From Streptomyces nojiriensis (GTDB lineage: Bacteria; Actinomycetota; Actinomycetes; Streptomycetales; Streptomycetaceae), in NCBI RefSeq assembly GCF_017639205.1, contig NZ_CP071139.1, forward strand, positions 4,036,001 through 4,100,000: a stretch of 64,000 nt of DNA. Reading direction: 5' to 3'. The first letter of the stretch is position 1. Each line of letters opens with the position of its first letter. This document shows, piece after piece, positions 1-8,427 of this stretch. The position numbers and the translations under genes were made by a program. The notes beneath the pieces are model-generated. The model saw only the letters and a list, made by a program, of their open reading frames with translations, was not told where the DNA came from and did no database searches.

Positions 1-277
1 CGGGCACCTGCTCTCCTTCTCCATCCCGCCGGCCTCGCGGATGCACGGCGTGGAGGTGAGCGAGCTGCGGCTGCCGCCGGGGGCCTCGGTCACGCTGGTG
101 GTCCGGGACGCGAAGAGCTTCGTACCGGCGCCGTCGACCGTGCTGCGGCACGGGGACGAGCTGCTGGTGGTGGCCACGGACCCGGTGCGGGACGCGGCGG
201 AGGCACGGCTGCGGGCGGTGGCCCGGGGCGGCAAGCTCGCGGGGTGGCTGGGCACGGGCGGACCCGTCTCGCGCTAG
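1..277 (+). CDS. C-terminal end of a cation/proton antiporter (RCK_C/TrkA-C-like domain), 5' truncated by the window
   Basis: An open frame enters from the left edge and stops at 275-277. The roughly 90 visible residues match the end of an RCK_C (TrkA-C) regulatory domain: a short strand-rich stretch around 'GVEVSELRLPPGASVTLV', then 'VLRHGDELLVVA', the usual closing strand of ligand-binding domains on CPA1-type K+/H+ antiporters. The transmembrane part lies outside the window. Family assignment rests only on this tail, so the transport substrate cannot be given. The next gene is 400 bases away on the same strand. Confidence 0.6.
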   Translation, partial: GHLLSFSIPPASRMHGVEVSELRLPPGASVTLVVRDAKSFVPAPSTVLRHGDELLVVATDPVRDAAEARLRAVARGGKLAGWLGTGGPVSR

Positions 278-676
278 AGCGCCGCCGGAGCGCGCTCGGA
301 GAGCATTTAGAGCGCCGTTCTAATTCGCCGAATTCGCCGAACTATGACCGCTTTTGTCTGATTTTCCGGGCTCTTTACATGCGAAGCGGCCGTTAATCCC
401 AGGTGAAGACGCCCCTTGTCGCCGAATTCACAGGGCGTGGTAGTGGCTTTCCCTGTACGATGAAGGCACACCAGATCGAACCAACTCTGCCTGACGCAGA
501 GCTGGCGCGACCGCAAAGCGGCCGTGGCACCACCCCGACGTGGGCGCCCAGGTATCACTCGGTTCTGCGCAAGAGGACAGCTCTCGGGGCTCCCACATGT
601 ACGGGTGCGGCCGCTCACAAGGCGGAGCACCGTCCGCAGACGGGGACGCTCTACCAGGCAGCGGAAAGGCAAGGCC
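278..676. other. Non-coding stretch upstream of the first MFS gene
   Basis: There are 399 bases between the antiporter tail and the MFS start. Around 315-400 the sequence is clearly less GC-rich than its surroundings and includes a short direct repeat of AATTCGCCG, which fits a promoter region. Long open frames exist on both strands but they continue antisense or out of frame into the MFS gene and look like GC-driven shadows. I could not fix a -10/-35 pair or a leader peptide. Confidence 0.4.
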
Positions 677-2071
677 GTGACATCCGCGGTCACGACCGAC
701 ACGTCCGCCCGCCCCGGCTACGGGCAGCTCCTGCGCACTCCCGGCGCCCTCGGCTTCGTACTCCCCGGCTTCGCAGCACGACTCCCCTTCGGCATGCTGA
801 CGATCAGCATCCTGCTGCTGGTCCAGCACACCACCGGTTCCTACGGCAGCGCCGGCATCGTCGCCGCCGTCACCGGTATCTCCATGGCACTGTCCGCCCC
901 GCTGATGGGCATCTTCACCGACCGCTTCGGCCAGACCGCCGTCCTGCTGCCCGTGGTCCTCGCGCACTCCGCCGCCGTCATCGGCCTGGCCGCGCTGGCA
1001 CTGCTGGACGCGCCGGTCCTCGCGCTGGCCGCGGCAGCCGTACCCGCCGGCGCCACGGTGCCGCAGGTCGGCCCGATGGTCCGGGCGCGCTGGGCCGCCA
1101 AGCTGGAGGGCTCCCCGCTGCTGCCGACGGCCGCCGCCTTCGAGTCCGTCACCGACGAGTTCACCTTCGTCGTCGGCCCGGTCCTGGCGACCGCGCTGTG
1201 CACCGGCGTCCACCCGGCGGCCGGCCTGGTCACCGAGGCCACCCTGACCCTGCTCGGCGGCCTGCTCTTCGCGGCCCAGCGGGCCAGCCAGCCCAAGACG
1301 CACGCCCCGTCGGTCACCGGCGAGAAGCGCGCCTTCGCGCTGTCCTTCCCCGGCCTGCGCGTCCTGATCTTCGCCTTCCTCGGGATCGGCGCCGTCTTCG
1401 GCGGCATGCAGGTCTCGCTCGCCGCCTTCTCCAGCGAGATGGGCAACCCCGGCGCCAACGGCCTGCTCTACGGAGTCTTCGCCGCGGGCAACATGATCGC
1501 CGGCATCGCCATGGGCGCCATCGCCTGGAAGATCGGTCCGCGCCGCCGACTGATCCTGGGCTACATCGGCCTCACCGCCGCCGCCTCCGTCCTGTGGGCG
1601 GCGAACTCGATGATCCTGCTGGGCGCGCTCGGCCTGGTCGTCGGCCTGTTCATCGCCCCGGCGCTGATCACCGGCTACACGATGGTCGAGCAGCTGGTCC
1701 CCGCGAACGCGCGGACCGAGGCCTTCACCTGGCTGACCGGCTCGATCGCCTTCGGTCAGGCCATCGCCGTCATCCTGGCCGGCCGCCTGACGGACGCGCA
1801 CGGATCCTCGTTCGGCTTCCTGGTGCCCATGGGCGCCACCGCGCTCGCGCTGGCCACCCTGCTGGCGCTGCGCGCGAAGCTCGCCCCGAAGGCCCCGAGC
1901 CGGATCGTGAACGCCTCCGCGCAGGAGGACGTGCCCGCGGCCCCGGCCGAGGCACAGGCGAAGACCCAGGCGAAGGCCCCGGCGGCCGCCCCCACCACCC
2001 CCTCGCCGGCCTCCCGTAACCGGGTGAACGAGCGTGGGATGGGTCACCGCGTGCCGGTGACGGTGGACTGA
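677..2071 (+). CDS. MFS transporter, probable small-molecule exporter
   Basis: Integral membrane protein of 464 residues with about twelve hydrophobic segments in two halves. The MFS loop 2-3 signature is visible as 'GIFTDRFGQTAVLL' near residue 80. The start chosen is the GTG at 677, preceded by GGAAAGG; an open frame upstream from 524 encodes basic, non-hydrophobic sequence and is unlikely to be translated. The cytoplasmic C-terminus is Ala/Pro/Lys-rich (APAEAQAKTQAKAPAAAP), a low-complexity tail. The substrate is unknown; drug or metabolite efflux is the usual role of this branch. Nothing nearby points to a partner, since the next gene is a small zinc-ribbon protein. Confidence 0.85.
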   Translation: MTSAVTTDTSARPGYGQLLRTPGALGFVLPGFAARLPFGMLTISILLLVQHTTGSYGSAGIVAAVTGISMALSAPLMGIFTDRFGQTAVLLPVVLAHSAAVIGLAALALLDAPVLALAAAAVPAGATVPQVGPMVRARWAAKLEGSPLLPTAAAFESVTDEFTFVVGPVLATALCTGVHPAAGLVTEATLTLLGGLLFAAQRASQPKTHAPSVTGEKRAFALSFPGLRVLIFAFLGIGAVFGGMQVSLAAFSSEMGNPGANGLLYGVFAAGNMIAGIAMGAIAWKIGPRRRLILGYIGLTAAASVLWAANSMILLGALGLVVGLFIAPALITGYTMVEQLVPANARTEAFTWLTGSIAFGQAIAVILAGRLTDAHGSSFGFLVPMGATALALATLLALRAKLAPKAPSRIVNASAQEDVPAAPAEAQAKTQAKAPAAAPTTPSPASRNRVNERGMGHRVPVTVD

Positions 2072-2138
2072 TCCGCCGGAATACGTCACCATGGAGCGTC
2101 GTTAGCACTCATTGAGTCAGAGTGCCAGGAGGAAATTC

Positions 2139-2459
2139 GTGCCGACCTACCAGTACCAGTGCACCGAGTGCGGTGAGGGCCTTGAGGCCGTGCAGAAGTT
2201 CACCGATGACGCACTGACCGTGTGCCCGAGCTGCGACGGACGCCTGAAGAAGGTGTTCTCCGCGGTCGGCATCGTCTTCAAGGGCTCCGGTTTCTACCGG
2301 AACGACAGCCGTGGCGCGTCGTCGAGCAGCACTCCTGCCTCGAAGCCGTCGTCCAGCTCCTCGTCGTCCTCGACGTCGACCGCTGCCGCCGCTCCCGCCG
2401 CCTCGTCCTCCTCGACGTCGTCGAGCTCGTCGAGCAGCAGCTCCACGTCGGCCGCCTGA
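2139..2459 (+). CDS. FmdB-family zinc-ribbon regulatory protein
   Basis: Protein of 106 residues starting at GTG 2139, eight bases after an excellent GGAGG. The first 50 residues form a CxxC...CxxC zinc ribbon (YQCTECG near residue 5, VCPSCDG near residue 30) typical of the FmdB/CxxC_CXXC_SSSS family, followed by the usual 'GSGFYRNDSR' segment. The rest is an almost pure Ser/Ala/Thr/Pro tail, a hallmark of the actinobacterial members. The molecular function of the family is poorly defined; a regulatory role is only suggested by the original FmdB name. A frame starting at 2112 is possible but lacks a ribosome-binding site. Confidence 0.9.
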   Translation: MPTYQYQCTECGEGLEAVQKFTDDALTVCPSCDGRLKKVFSAVGIVFKGSGFYRNDSRGASSSSTPASKPSSSSSSSSTSTAAAAPAASSSSTSSSSSSSSSTSAA

Positions 2460-2472
2460 TCGCTTCTCCCCG

Positions 2473-2504
2473 AGGCCCCGCCGCCCCTGTCGGCAGCGGG
2501 GCCT
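2473..2504 (+). terminator. Hairpin after the FmdB gene
   Basis: AGGCCCCGC at 2473-2481 pairs with GCGGGGCCT at 2496-2504 (9 bp perfect stem, 14-base loop), 13 bases after the FmdB stop. There is no U-tract, as is common in Streptomyces. It could terminate or attenuate transcription before mtnP. Confidence 0.5.
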
Positions 2505-2540
2505 TCGGCATGCCCACGGCAGGGCCTTAGGGTGGACCGC

Positions 2541-3374
2541 ATGGTGAACGCAGAGATCGGTGTCATCGGCGGCTCGGGCTTCTACTCCTTCCTGGAGGAC
2601 GTCTCCGAGATCCAGGTGGAGACCCCGTACGGACCCCCGAGCGACTCGCTTTACGTGGGCGAGCTGGCCGGGCGCCAGGTGGCCTTCCTGCCCCGGCACG
2701 GGCGCAGCCACACCGTCCCGCCGCACAAGATCAACTACCGGGCCAATCTGTGGGCCCTGCGCTCGGTCGGCGTCCGCCAGGTCCTGGGCCCGTGCGCGGT
2801 CGGCGGTCTGCGGGCCGAGTACGGGCCGGGCACGCTGCTCGTTCCCGACCAGCTGGTCGACCGTACGAAGGCCCGCGCCCAGACCTTCTTCGACGGTGAG
2901 CCGCTGCCGGACGGATCCGTTCCGAACGTCGTGCACACCACCTTCGCCGACCCGTACTGCCCGGTGGGCCGGTCCGTGGCGCTGGCCGCGGCCCGCGGGC
3001 GGGACTGGGAGCCGGTGGACGGCGGCACCATGGTCGTCATCGAGGGACCGCGCTTCTCGACGCGCGCCGAGTCGCGGTGGCACGCGGCGGCGGGCTGGTC
3101 GGTGGTCGGCATGACCGGCCACCCGGAGGCGGTCCTCGCGCGTGAGCTGGGGCTCTGCTACACCTCGATGGCCCTGGTCACGGACCTGGACGCGGGCGCG
3201 GAGACCGGCGAGGGCGTCTCCCACACCGAGGTCCTGAAGGTGTTCGGCGAGAACGTCGGGCGGCTGCGCGAGGTCCTCTTCGACGCGGTGGCCGCCCTGC
3301 CGGCCACGGAGACCCGGGACTGCCTGTGCACGCACGCGCACGACGGGTGGGACCTGGGCATCGAACTCCCGTAA
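2541..3374 (+). CDS. mtnP: S-methyl-5'-thioadenosine phosphorylase (MTAP/PNP family)
   Basis: Cytosolic purine-nucleoside phosphorylase-type enzyme of 277 residues. It cleaves 5'-methylthioadenosine with phosphate to adenine and 5-methylthioribose-1-phosphate for methionine salvage. Visible family signatures are the N-terminal phosphate-binding 'GVIGGSGFYSFL', 'LPRHGRSHTVPPHKINYRANLWAL', 'EGPRFSTRAES' and 'VVGMTGHPEAVLARELGLCY' (the conserved M-T-x-x-P-E-A substrate segment). ATG 2541 was chosen over GTG 2532 because homologues begin just before the glycine loop. The neighbouring FmdB gene is 81 bases upstream with a hairpin between. A general 6-oxopurine phosphorylase specificity cannot be fully excluded by eye. 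Confidence 0.92.
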   Translation: MVNAEIGVIGGSGFYSFLEDVSEIQVETPYGPPSDSLYVGELAGRQVAFLPRHGRSHTVPPHKINYRANLWALRSVGVRQVLGPCAVGGLRAEYGPGTLLVPDQLVDRTKARAQTFFDGEPLPDGSVPNVVHTTFADPYCPVGRSVALAAARGRDWEPVDGGTMVVIEGPRFSTRAESRWHAAAGWSVVGMTGHPEAVLARELGLCYTSMALVTDLDAGAETGEGVSHTEVLKVFGENVGRLREVLFDAVAALPATETRDCLCTHAHDGWDLGIELP

Positions 3375-3385
3375 CGGGTCCCCTG

Positions 3386-3790
3386 GGGACGCCCCGCCGG
3401 GTTGCCGGTGGCGGGTGTCAGCGTCGATGGCGACCTGGTGGCTGGTGGAGCACCAGTAGCCTTCGACCGCTCGGCGATGGTGCGATCCCGGGCGGGGACC
3501 AGGGTGCCGTCCACGATGAGCACGGTGTCCTCGGCGAAGCGCTTGGGGGCTGGAGAGCGAGCACCGGCCCGAGGTGGTCGGTGATCCGGTCCACCGCCGA
3601 CTTCGACACCCCCAACAGAGGCGCGAGCCGACGCATGGTCAGGTTCGTGCGTCGGTACATCGCGACCAGCGGTGCCCGGTCCTGCGGCGGAAGGCTCCGC
3701 GGCCGGCCCTTGCGGACCGGATCAGTGCGTTCTTTCGATCTTGGTGCGGGTGCCGCAGACCGGGTCGGCAGCGTGCGCCTGCATCCGAGT
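3386..3790 (-). pseudogene. Remnant of an IS5-family (IS112-like) transposase with two frameshifts, truncated at both ends
   Basis: Read leftward, three frames together give one transposase-like stretch. The first frame carries the helix-turn-helix part (RKGRPRSLPPQ, then YRRTNLTMRRLAPLLGVS, then DHLGPVLALQP). The next gives LIVDGTLVPARDRTIAERSK, with the first catalytic Asp context of the DDE domain. The third gives YWCSTSHQVAIDADTR. No single frame spans it and the C-terminal half is missing, so it is dead. It lies just after mtnP and before a phospholipase gene. The bases 3791-3980 that follow hold nothing I can support. Confidence 0.75.
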
Positions 3791-3980
3791 GGAGGCACGC
3801 TGGAAGGTGAGGCCGGGCCCAATGAGTGAGTGGTCGGGCCGCGAAGTGGCGGTGCACCGACTTCGCCGGAGCGTCGGCAGTCGGGAGCTCGGCCGCCGAC
3901 GGCTGTTGTCGCCGTCGCCTGAATGCAGAAAGCGGTGCGGCCACGGGCGAACAGCCGGCCTGTCGGGATCTGAGGTCAGG

Positions 3981-5576
3981 ATGGCGAGTCAGAGCAGGGA
4001 CCACGCGCTCGACCACGTGGTGCTCGTCGTATTCGAGAACCGGTCGTTGGACAACGTGCTCGGCCGGCTGTACGGGCCGCAGGACGGCAAGACGTTCGAG
4101 GGAGTGACCGGCAGGGACCTCACGAATCCGATCCCGGCATGGGCCGAGCACGGCGCCGACCGCAAGGTGGTGCCGTACACGGTGGCAGCGGACATGGACA
4201 GCCCTAATCCCGATACGGGGGAGGAGTATGCGCACACCAACACGCAGCTCTTCAACATCCTCGGCGAGCACAACCGCTTCAAGCTCGGCGAGGATATCTC
4301 GGCGCCGCACAACGCGCCCGAGCCCGGTCGGGCACCCACGATGGACGGCTTCGTCACCGACTACATCAGCACCCTGACCGGCGAACTGGGCCGCCAGCCC
4401 ACCTACGGCGAGTACGCGCAGGTGATGACCGGGTTCACCCCGGAACAGATCCCCGTGCTGAGCGGCTTGGCGCGCGCCTTCGGGGTGTTCGACCACTGGT
4501 TCAGCGAGGTGCCGTCGCAGACGTTCACCAACCGGTCGTTCTGGACCGCGGCGACGGCGTCGGGGTTCGTGGTGAACTCGCCGGTCGAGAACTGGGTACT
4601 CAAGAACGATGCCGAGACGATCTTCAACCGGCTCGAGCAGCACGGCCGGACGTGGAAGGTGTACGTCGGCGAGCCGGACCGGTTCTCCATCACCGGCCTG
4701 ATCCACTACCCGCGGCTCAAGGACCACTTCGACACGCACTTCGTGCCGTTCTCCCAGTTCGAGACGGACGCCGGCAACGGCGACCTGCCCGACTTCTCGT
4801 TCATCGAGCCGTGCCTGGTGCTTGGGCACGGGGACTACCACCCGGCGTTCTCGCGTGTCCTCGGCCACGGGGTCGTGATCCCCGACGTCGACCCGCCGTC
4901 CTCGATCCTGGGTGGCGAGGCGTTCCTTGCCCGGATCTACAACGCCTACAGGGCGATGCGGTCGCCGAGCGGGTCGAACGTGTGGAACACATCCCTGCTG
5001 ATCGGCTGGGACGAACCCGGCGGCACCTACGACCACGTCCCACCCGGCCCGGTGCCGCCGCCCGACCCGTCCGCTCCGGCCGGACAGCTCGGGTTCACGT
5101 TCGACCGCTCGGGCTACCGGGTCCCGGCCGTCGTGGTCTCCCCGTGGGTGGCCGCAGGCGCGGTGTTCAACGAGGAACACCGCCACACCTCGCTGATCGC
5201 GACCCTGCGCGAGCAGTGGGACCTCGGCGCCCCGTTCACCGCGCGCGACGCCGCCGCCCGGACCGTCACCCACGCCTTCGCCCTCGAGACCCCGCGAGAC
5301 CCGCACACCTGGCCCTCGCCGGCCCCGCGTCCCGTGCCCCAGTACGTCGAGGACGCCCTGCTCCTGGGCAGGACCCTCTCCACCCTGGGCAAGGCAGCCT
5401 TCGAAGGGATCCGCGGCTTCGCGGACCATCACAACATCCGCATCGAGGGACTTCCTGACGATCCCAAGGCCGAGGTCCCCCCGGAACAGGCCCTGCAGAT
5501 CATGCGTGACTTCCTCGCCATCCACTTCCCCCGCCTGGTGCCACCCACCCAGGTACCGCAGACCCCGCACACCTGA
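3981..5576 (+). CDS. Phosphoesterase / phospholipase C-like enzyme (alkaline phosphatase superfamily)
   Basis: Protein of 531 residues starting at ATG 3981 after an AGG. It opens with 'DHVVLVVFENRSLDNVLGRLYG', the metal-binding Glu-Asn motif that begins the bacterial phosphoesterase (phospholipase C/acid phosphatase AcpA) family. It continues with 'MDGFVTDYI', 'FGVFDHWFSEVPSQTFTNRSFW' and the late 'LLIGWDEPGGTYDHVPPG' and 'EHRHTSLIATL' motifs that supply further Asp/His ligands. These enzymes hydrolyse phosphodiesters or phosphomonoesters. The chosen start leaves no signal peptide and I see no Tat motif, unlike secreted PLCs, so it may act in the cytosol or be exported by another route. A transposase remnant directly upstream suggests the locus has been rearranged. 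Confidence 0.8.
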   Translation: MASQSRDHALDHVVLVVFENRSLDNVLGRLYGPQDGKTFEGVTGRDLTNPIPAWAEHGADRKVVPYTVAADMDSPNPDTGEEYAHTNTQLFNILGEHNRFKLGEDISAPHNAPEPGRAPTMDGFVTDYISTLTGELGRQPTYGEYAQVMTGFTPEQIPVLSGLARAFGVFDHWFSEVPSQTFTNRSFWTAATASGFVVNSPVENWVLKNDAETIFNRLEQHGRTWKVYVGEPDRFSITGLIHYPRLKDHFDTHFVPFSQFETDAGNGDLPDFSFIEPCLVLGHGDYHPAFSRVLGHGVVIPDVDPPSSILGGEAFLARIYNAYRAMRSPSGSNVWNTSLLIGWDEPGGTYDHVPPGPVPPPDPSAPAGQLGFTFDRSGYRVPAVVVSPWVAAGAVFNEEHRHTSLIATLREQWDLGAPFTARDAAARTVTHAFALETPRDPHTWPSPAPRPVPQYVEDALLLGRTLSTLGKAAFEGIRGFADHHNIRIEGLPDDPKAEVPPEQALQIMRDFLAIHFPRLVPPTQVPQTPHT

Positions 5577-5728
5577 GGCAGGCTGAACACCGGCCCGCGA
5601 TGCCGTCGACGGGCAGTCCCGAGCCATGCCGTTCGCGGCCTGGACCGACAGCGTCATGGGGCGGTTCACGATCGGGCACGGCGACAGGGGAAGGTCCGTG
5701 GTTACGGGACAGCTCTTATCCTGCGCGC

Positions 5729-6223
5729 ATGGGAAATTCGGGTGGGATGGCCGTGGCGCGCGCCACGGTGGCGGAACTGCGTGAGTTCGCGGCGGAGGCC
5801 GGCTTCGAGGACGTCGACGCCGACGCGGACCTGGGTGGCGGTTGGTCGGTCGTGTACTGCGCCGACCCGCCGGACGGCGCCGCGGCGGCGCTGGCGCGGC
5901 GGACCGGGGCGCCGGTGCTGACAGTGGCCTACCTCGACAGTGACGTCGGCTTCGTCGAGGGCGCCACCTTCGCCGGGGGCCGCTGGAAGGCGCTGCTCAA
6001 CCGGGACACGGCCGAGGACTACGAGATACCCGTCGACCGGTTCCCCGTCGAGGCGGCCCTGGCGGGCGCCCTCGACTGGGCGGCCGCCGGCGGGCTGACC
6101 GCCGACCCGGATGGGGTGCGGGCCGTCCTCACCGGCTCCGAGGCCTTCGCGGAGGACCTCACGGACCGGCTCCTGGCCGCGCTCGGAACCGCGCCCGCGG
6201 CGCCCGGCGGGGAAGGCGCCTAG
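5729..6223 (+). CDS. Hypothetical acidic protein, its 3' end defined by a MITE insertion
   Basis: Protein of 164 residues from ATG 5729 (ATG 5747 also possible). I recognise no family. It is acidic and Ala-rich with alternating strands and helices (VAYLDSDVGFVEGATFAGGRWKALL), no membrane segment and no signal peptide, so probably a small soluble alpha/beta protein. Its stop codon TAG (6221-6223) is the first part of the CTAG that begins a 169-base inverted-repeat element, so the present C-terminus (APAAPGGEGA) may be shortened or altered by that insertion. It has no obvious operon partner. Confidence 0.55.
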   Translation: MGNSGGMAVARATVAELREFAAEAGFEDVDADADLGGGWSVVYCADPPDGAAAALARRTGAPVLTVAYLDSDVGFVEGATFAGGRWKALLNRDTAEDYEIPVDRFPVEAALAGALDWAAAGGLTADPDGVRAVLTGSEAFAEDLTDRLLAALGTAPAAPGGEGA

Positions 6224-6388
6224 GCCGTCTCTTTCGGATCTTGTCGGCCGAGCCCGCGGCGTCCGGTGCCGTACATGGCAAGGCGGAGGGGCGCGCCGTG
6301 TACTCGACGTACTCGGGTGCCCCGACAACGCGGCCAGGTGCGGTGCCGGGCGTCGCGGGCCCGGCAAGATCCGGAAGAGACGGCCTAG
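6220..6388. mobile_element. MITE-like element with 24-bp terminal inverted repeats
   Basis: The 24 bases at 6220-6243 (beginning CTAGGCCGTCTCTTTCGG) and the reverse complement of 6365-6388 match at 23 of 24 positions. After a small gap the complementarity resumes inward (GCCCGCGGCG at 6252-6261 against 6351-6360). The element is 169 bases long and encodes nothing. Both ends carry the palindrome CTAG, which could be a duplicated target of the YTAR type used by IS5-family elements. A full-length parent with the same ends is not in this window. Confidence 0.75.
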
Positions 6389-6482
6389 AAGCCGGCCGGC
6401 GGCTGTCACATTCGGCGCGGCTGTCCGGTCCTCCCTGGTGACGGCGGAAACGAAGACCGCCCCGGCCACGGAGATGACTGTC

Positions 6483-7040
6483 ATGCCGCGTATCTCGCTC
6501 ACCCCGCCCCGCACCCTGCTCATGCGCATCGGGGCCTGGTACTCGCGCCGTACCTACGGCAAGGTGCTCGACCCCGGGCAGGCCTACGGGCACAACGCGC
6601 GCGTGCTCCTCTCCTACGTCCGGCTGGAGCAGAGCGTGGCGAAGTGGAACGCGCTCGACGCCGGGCTGAAGCATCTCGCCGTGATGGCGGCGGCGGCCCG
6701 CATCAACTGCTCGTGGTGCATGGACTTCGGTTACTGGGAGGGCCACGAGCTGGGCGTGCCGGCGGAGAAGATCGAGCGGGTGCCGCGGTGGCGGGAGGCG
6801 CCTGAGGTGTTCACCGAGCTGGAACTGCTGGTCATGGAGTACGCCGAGGCCATGACGGAGACCGAGCCGGCGGTCACGGACGAGCTCGCGCGGGAACTCG
6901 TCGCGCGGCTCGGCGAGGCGGCGTTCGTCGAGCTCACCGCGATGGTCGCGCTGGAGAACTGGCGCTCGCGCGTCAACAGCGCCTTCGGCCTGACCAGTCA
7001 GGGCTTCGCGGAGGCCTGCCAGGTCCCGGCCGGGCGGTGA
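6483..7040 (+). CDS. Carboxymuconolactone decarboxylase / AhpD-like protein
   Basis: Protein of 185 residues; ATG 6483 is preferred because GGAG lies nine bases upstream, with ATG 6474 or GTG 6438 as alternatives. The core 'LKHLAVMAAAARINCSWCMDFGYWEG' contains the CxxC-x-x-F/H arrangement of AhpD-like alkylhydroperoxidases within an all-helical CMD fold. The family carries out thiol-dependent peroxide reduction in some members and lactone decarboxylation in others. The CxxC favours a redox role. It stands alone just after the MITE, so its upstream region may have been changed by that insertion. Confidence 0.8.
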   Translation: MPRISLTPPRTLLMRIGAWYSRRTYGKVLDPGQAYGHNARVLLSYVRLEQSVAKWNALDAGLKHLAVMAAAARINCSWCMDFGYWEGHELGVPAEKIERVPRWREAPEVFTELELLVMEYAEAMTETEPAVTDELARELVARLGEAAFVELTAMVALENWRSRVNSAFGLTSQGFAEACQVPAGR

Positions 7041-7187
7041 CCCTCTGACTCGTGCGGGTGACGGGGTTGTCCACAGGCTGGGGATCGTCCACAGGCTCCG
7101 GCGGGATTTCCCGGGAGGCCGGATCGTGGGATGTGTCCGGGCGCCGGGTCCGGGCACATCAACTCACTCGGTCTGGTGGTGTTCGTC

Positions 7188-7787
7188 ATGTCCCGTACTT
7201 CCGCGGCCCCTTCGGTCTGCTCCGCCTCCTCCGCCTCCTCCGCCTCCTCCGCTCCCCGTGCTGCCGCCCTCGCTCCCGCCCCCTGCGCGACGTCCTCCGC
7301 GTGTCCCCCCGCGCGCCCGGTCCCGCCGTTCCCGCCGCTTCGCGTGGGGCGGGGCGGGGACCGGCTGCGCCGGGCCGTGCGACGACGCCGGCGGGCCGCG
7401 TCGGCCGCGCTGGCCTTCGTGGCGGCGGCCGTGGCGGTGGGCGGAACGGAGGCGCAGGCCTCGCGGAGCGCCGCGCGGCCCGAGGCGCGGGCCGCTCAGC
7501 GTGCGGCGCCACCCGTCGCGGTGCGGATGGTGTCGGCGCCCGTGCGCATCGCTGACGCGGCGACGGTGCGGCTGCTGCGTCCCGGGGACCGGGTGGACGT
7601 GGTCGCGGCGGAGCGCACCGGGCCGCCGAGGGTGGTGGCCGCGGGGGCGCTGGTCGCCGAAGTTCCCGATGCGGACAAGGGTGTTGCGGACGGCGGGGCG
7701 CTGGTGGTGCTGTCCGTCCCGCGGGACACGGCGCGGGGCCTCGTGGGTGCGGGTGCCACGACGCGACTGGCGGTGACGTTGTGCTGA
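7188..7787 (+). CDS. CpaB/RcpC-like (SAF-type) membrane-associated protein
   Basis: Protein of 199 residues from ATG 7188. The N-terminus is low-complexity (SASSASSASSA, encoded by a 9-base tandem repeat), followed by a very basic stretch and one membrane anchor (AASAALAFVAAAVAVGG, near residue 80). The C-terminal half 'VRLLRPGDRVDVVAAERTG' to 'GALVVLSVPRDTARGLVGAG' matches the RcpC/CpaB domain seen in Flp/Tad pilus secretin-associated proteins. No other pilus gene lies nearby, so it is an orphan. It sits 123 bases before mscL on the same strand and may share its promoter. Confidence 0.65.
   Translation: MSRTSAAPSVCSASSASSASSAPRAAALAPAPCATSSACPPARPVPPFPPLRVGRGGDRLRRAVRRRRRAASAALAFVAAAVAVGGTEAQASRSAARPEARAAQRAAPPVAVRMVSAPVRIADAATVRLLRPGDRVDVVAAERTGPPRVVAAGALVAEVPDADKGVADGGALVVLSVPRDTARGLVGAGATTRLAVTLC
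7221..7252 (+). repeat. 9-base tandem repeat inside the CpaB-like gene
   Basis: The unit TCCGCCTCC is repeated three times plus a partial copy, encoding Ser-Ala-Ser repeats. Slippage here would keep the frame, because the unit is nine bases. Confidence 0.8.
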
Positions 7788-7910
7788 TTCGCACACCCGG
7801 TCAGTCAATTCACCTCAAGGTGGGGGCCGATTGGACACGCCGCGCCCGGACTGCCGTAGCTTTCGGAACCGTTGGCTCCGTGTTCGGTAGATGTGAAGAG
7901 AGGCTCAGTC

Positions 7911-8405
7911 GTGAGCGAGAAGAAGAAGGAGAGCGTGCTGGCAGGCTTCAAGGCCTTCCTGATGCGCGGCAACGTGGTCGACCTGGCGGTGGCCGTGGTC
8001 ATCGGCGCCGCGTTCACGAACATCGTGAACTCGGTGGTCAAGGGGATCATCAGCCCGGTGGTGGGCGCGGTCGGCACCAAGAGCCTGGACGGCTACAAGT
8101 CCTGCCTCAAGGCTCCTTGCGCCATCGGCAAGGACGGCCAGCCGACGGGTGTGGAGATCCTCTGGGGCTCGGTGCTGAACGCGACGCTGACCTTCGTCAT
8201 CACCGCCGCGGTCGTGTACTTCCTGATGGTGCTGCCGATGTCGAAGTACCTGGCCAAGCAGGAGGCCCGGCGCAAGGCGAAGGAAGGTGTCCAGGAGGTC
8301 GTCGAGATCACCGAGCTGGAGCTCCTGAAGGAGATCCGGGACGCTCTGGTCGCACAGCGCGGCGGTGGCGGCACGTCCCCCACCGGTTCACGCAACGGTT
8401 TCTGA
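7911..8405 (+). CDS. mscL: Large-conductance mechanosensitive channel MscL
   Basis: Protein of 164 residues, start GTG 7911. It forms a homopentameric inner-membrane channel that opens under membrane tension to release osmolytes during hypo-osmotic shock. The N-terminal 'GFKAFLMRGNVVDLAVAVVIGAAFTNIVNS' is the amphipathic helix and pore-lining TM1, with the Gly/Ala-rich constriction. TM2 is 'NATLTFVITAAVVYFLMVLPM', followed by a charged cytoplasmic helix (ELELLKEIRDALVAQ). The periplasmic loop carries two Cys (YKSCLKAPC), common in actinobacterial MscL. The length is slightly above the usual 130-150 residues because of the Gly/Ser tail. Confidence 0.95.
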   Translation: MSEKKKESVLAGFKAFLMRGNVVDLAVAVVIGAAFTNIVNSVVKGIISPVVGAVGTKSLDGYKSCLKAPCAIGKDGQPTGVEILWGSVLNATLTFVITAAVVYFLMVLPMSKYLAKQEARRKAKEGVQEVVEITELELLKEIRDALVAQRGGGGTSPTGSRNGF

Positions 8406-8427
8406 CCTCTCCGGCCGCCTGGGGCGG

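Noticed and set aside
403..2092. Long open frames on both strands overlapping the first MFS gene
   Set aside because: They encode Arg/Pro/Gly-rich sequence with no domain and overlap a clear membrane transporter; typical GC-driven shadows.
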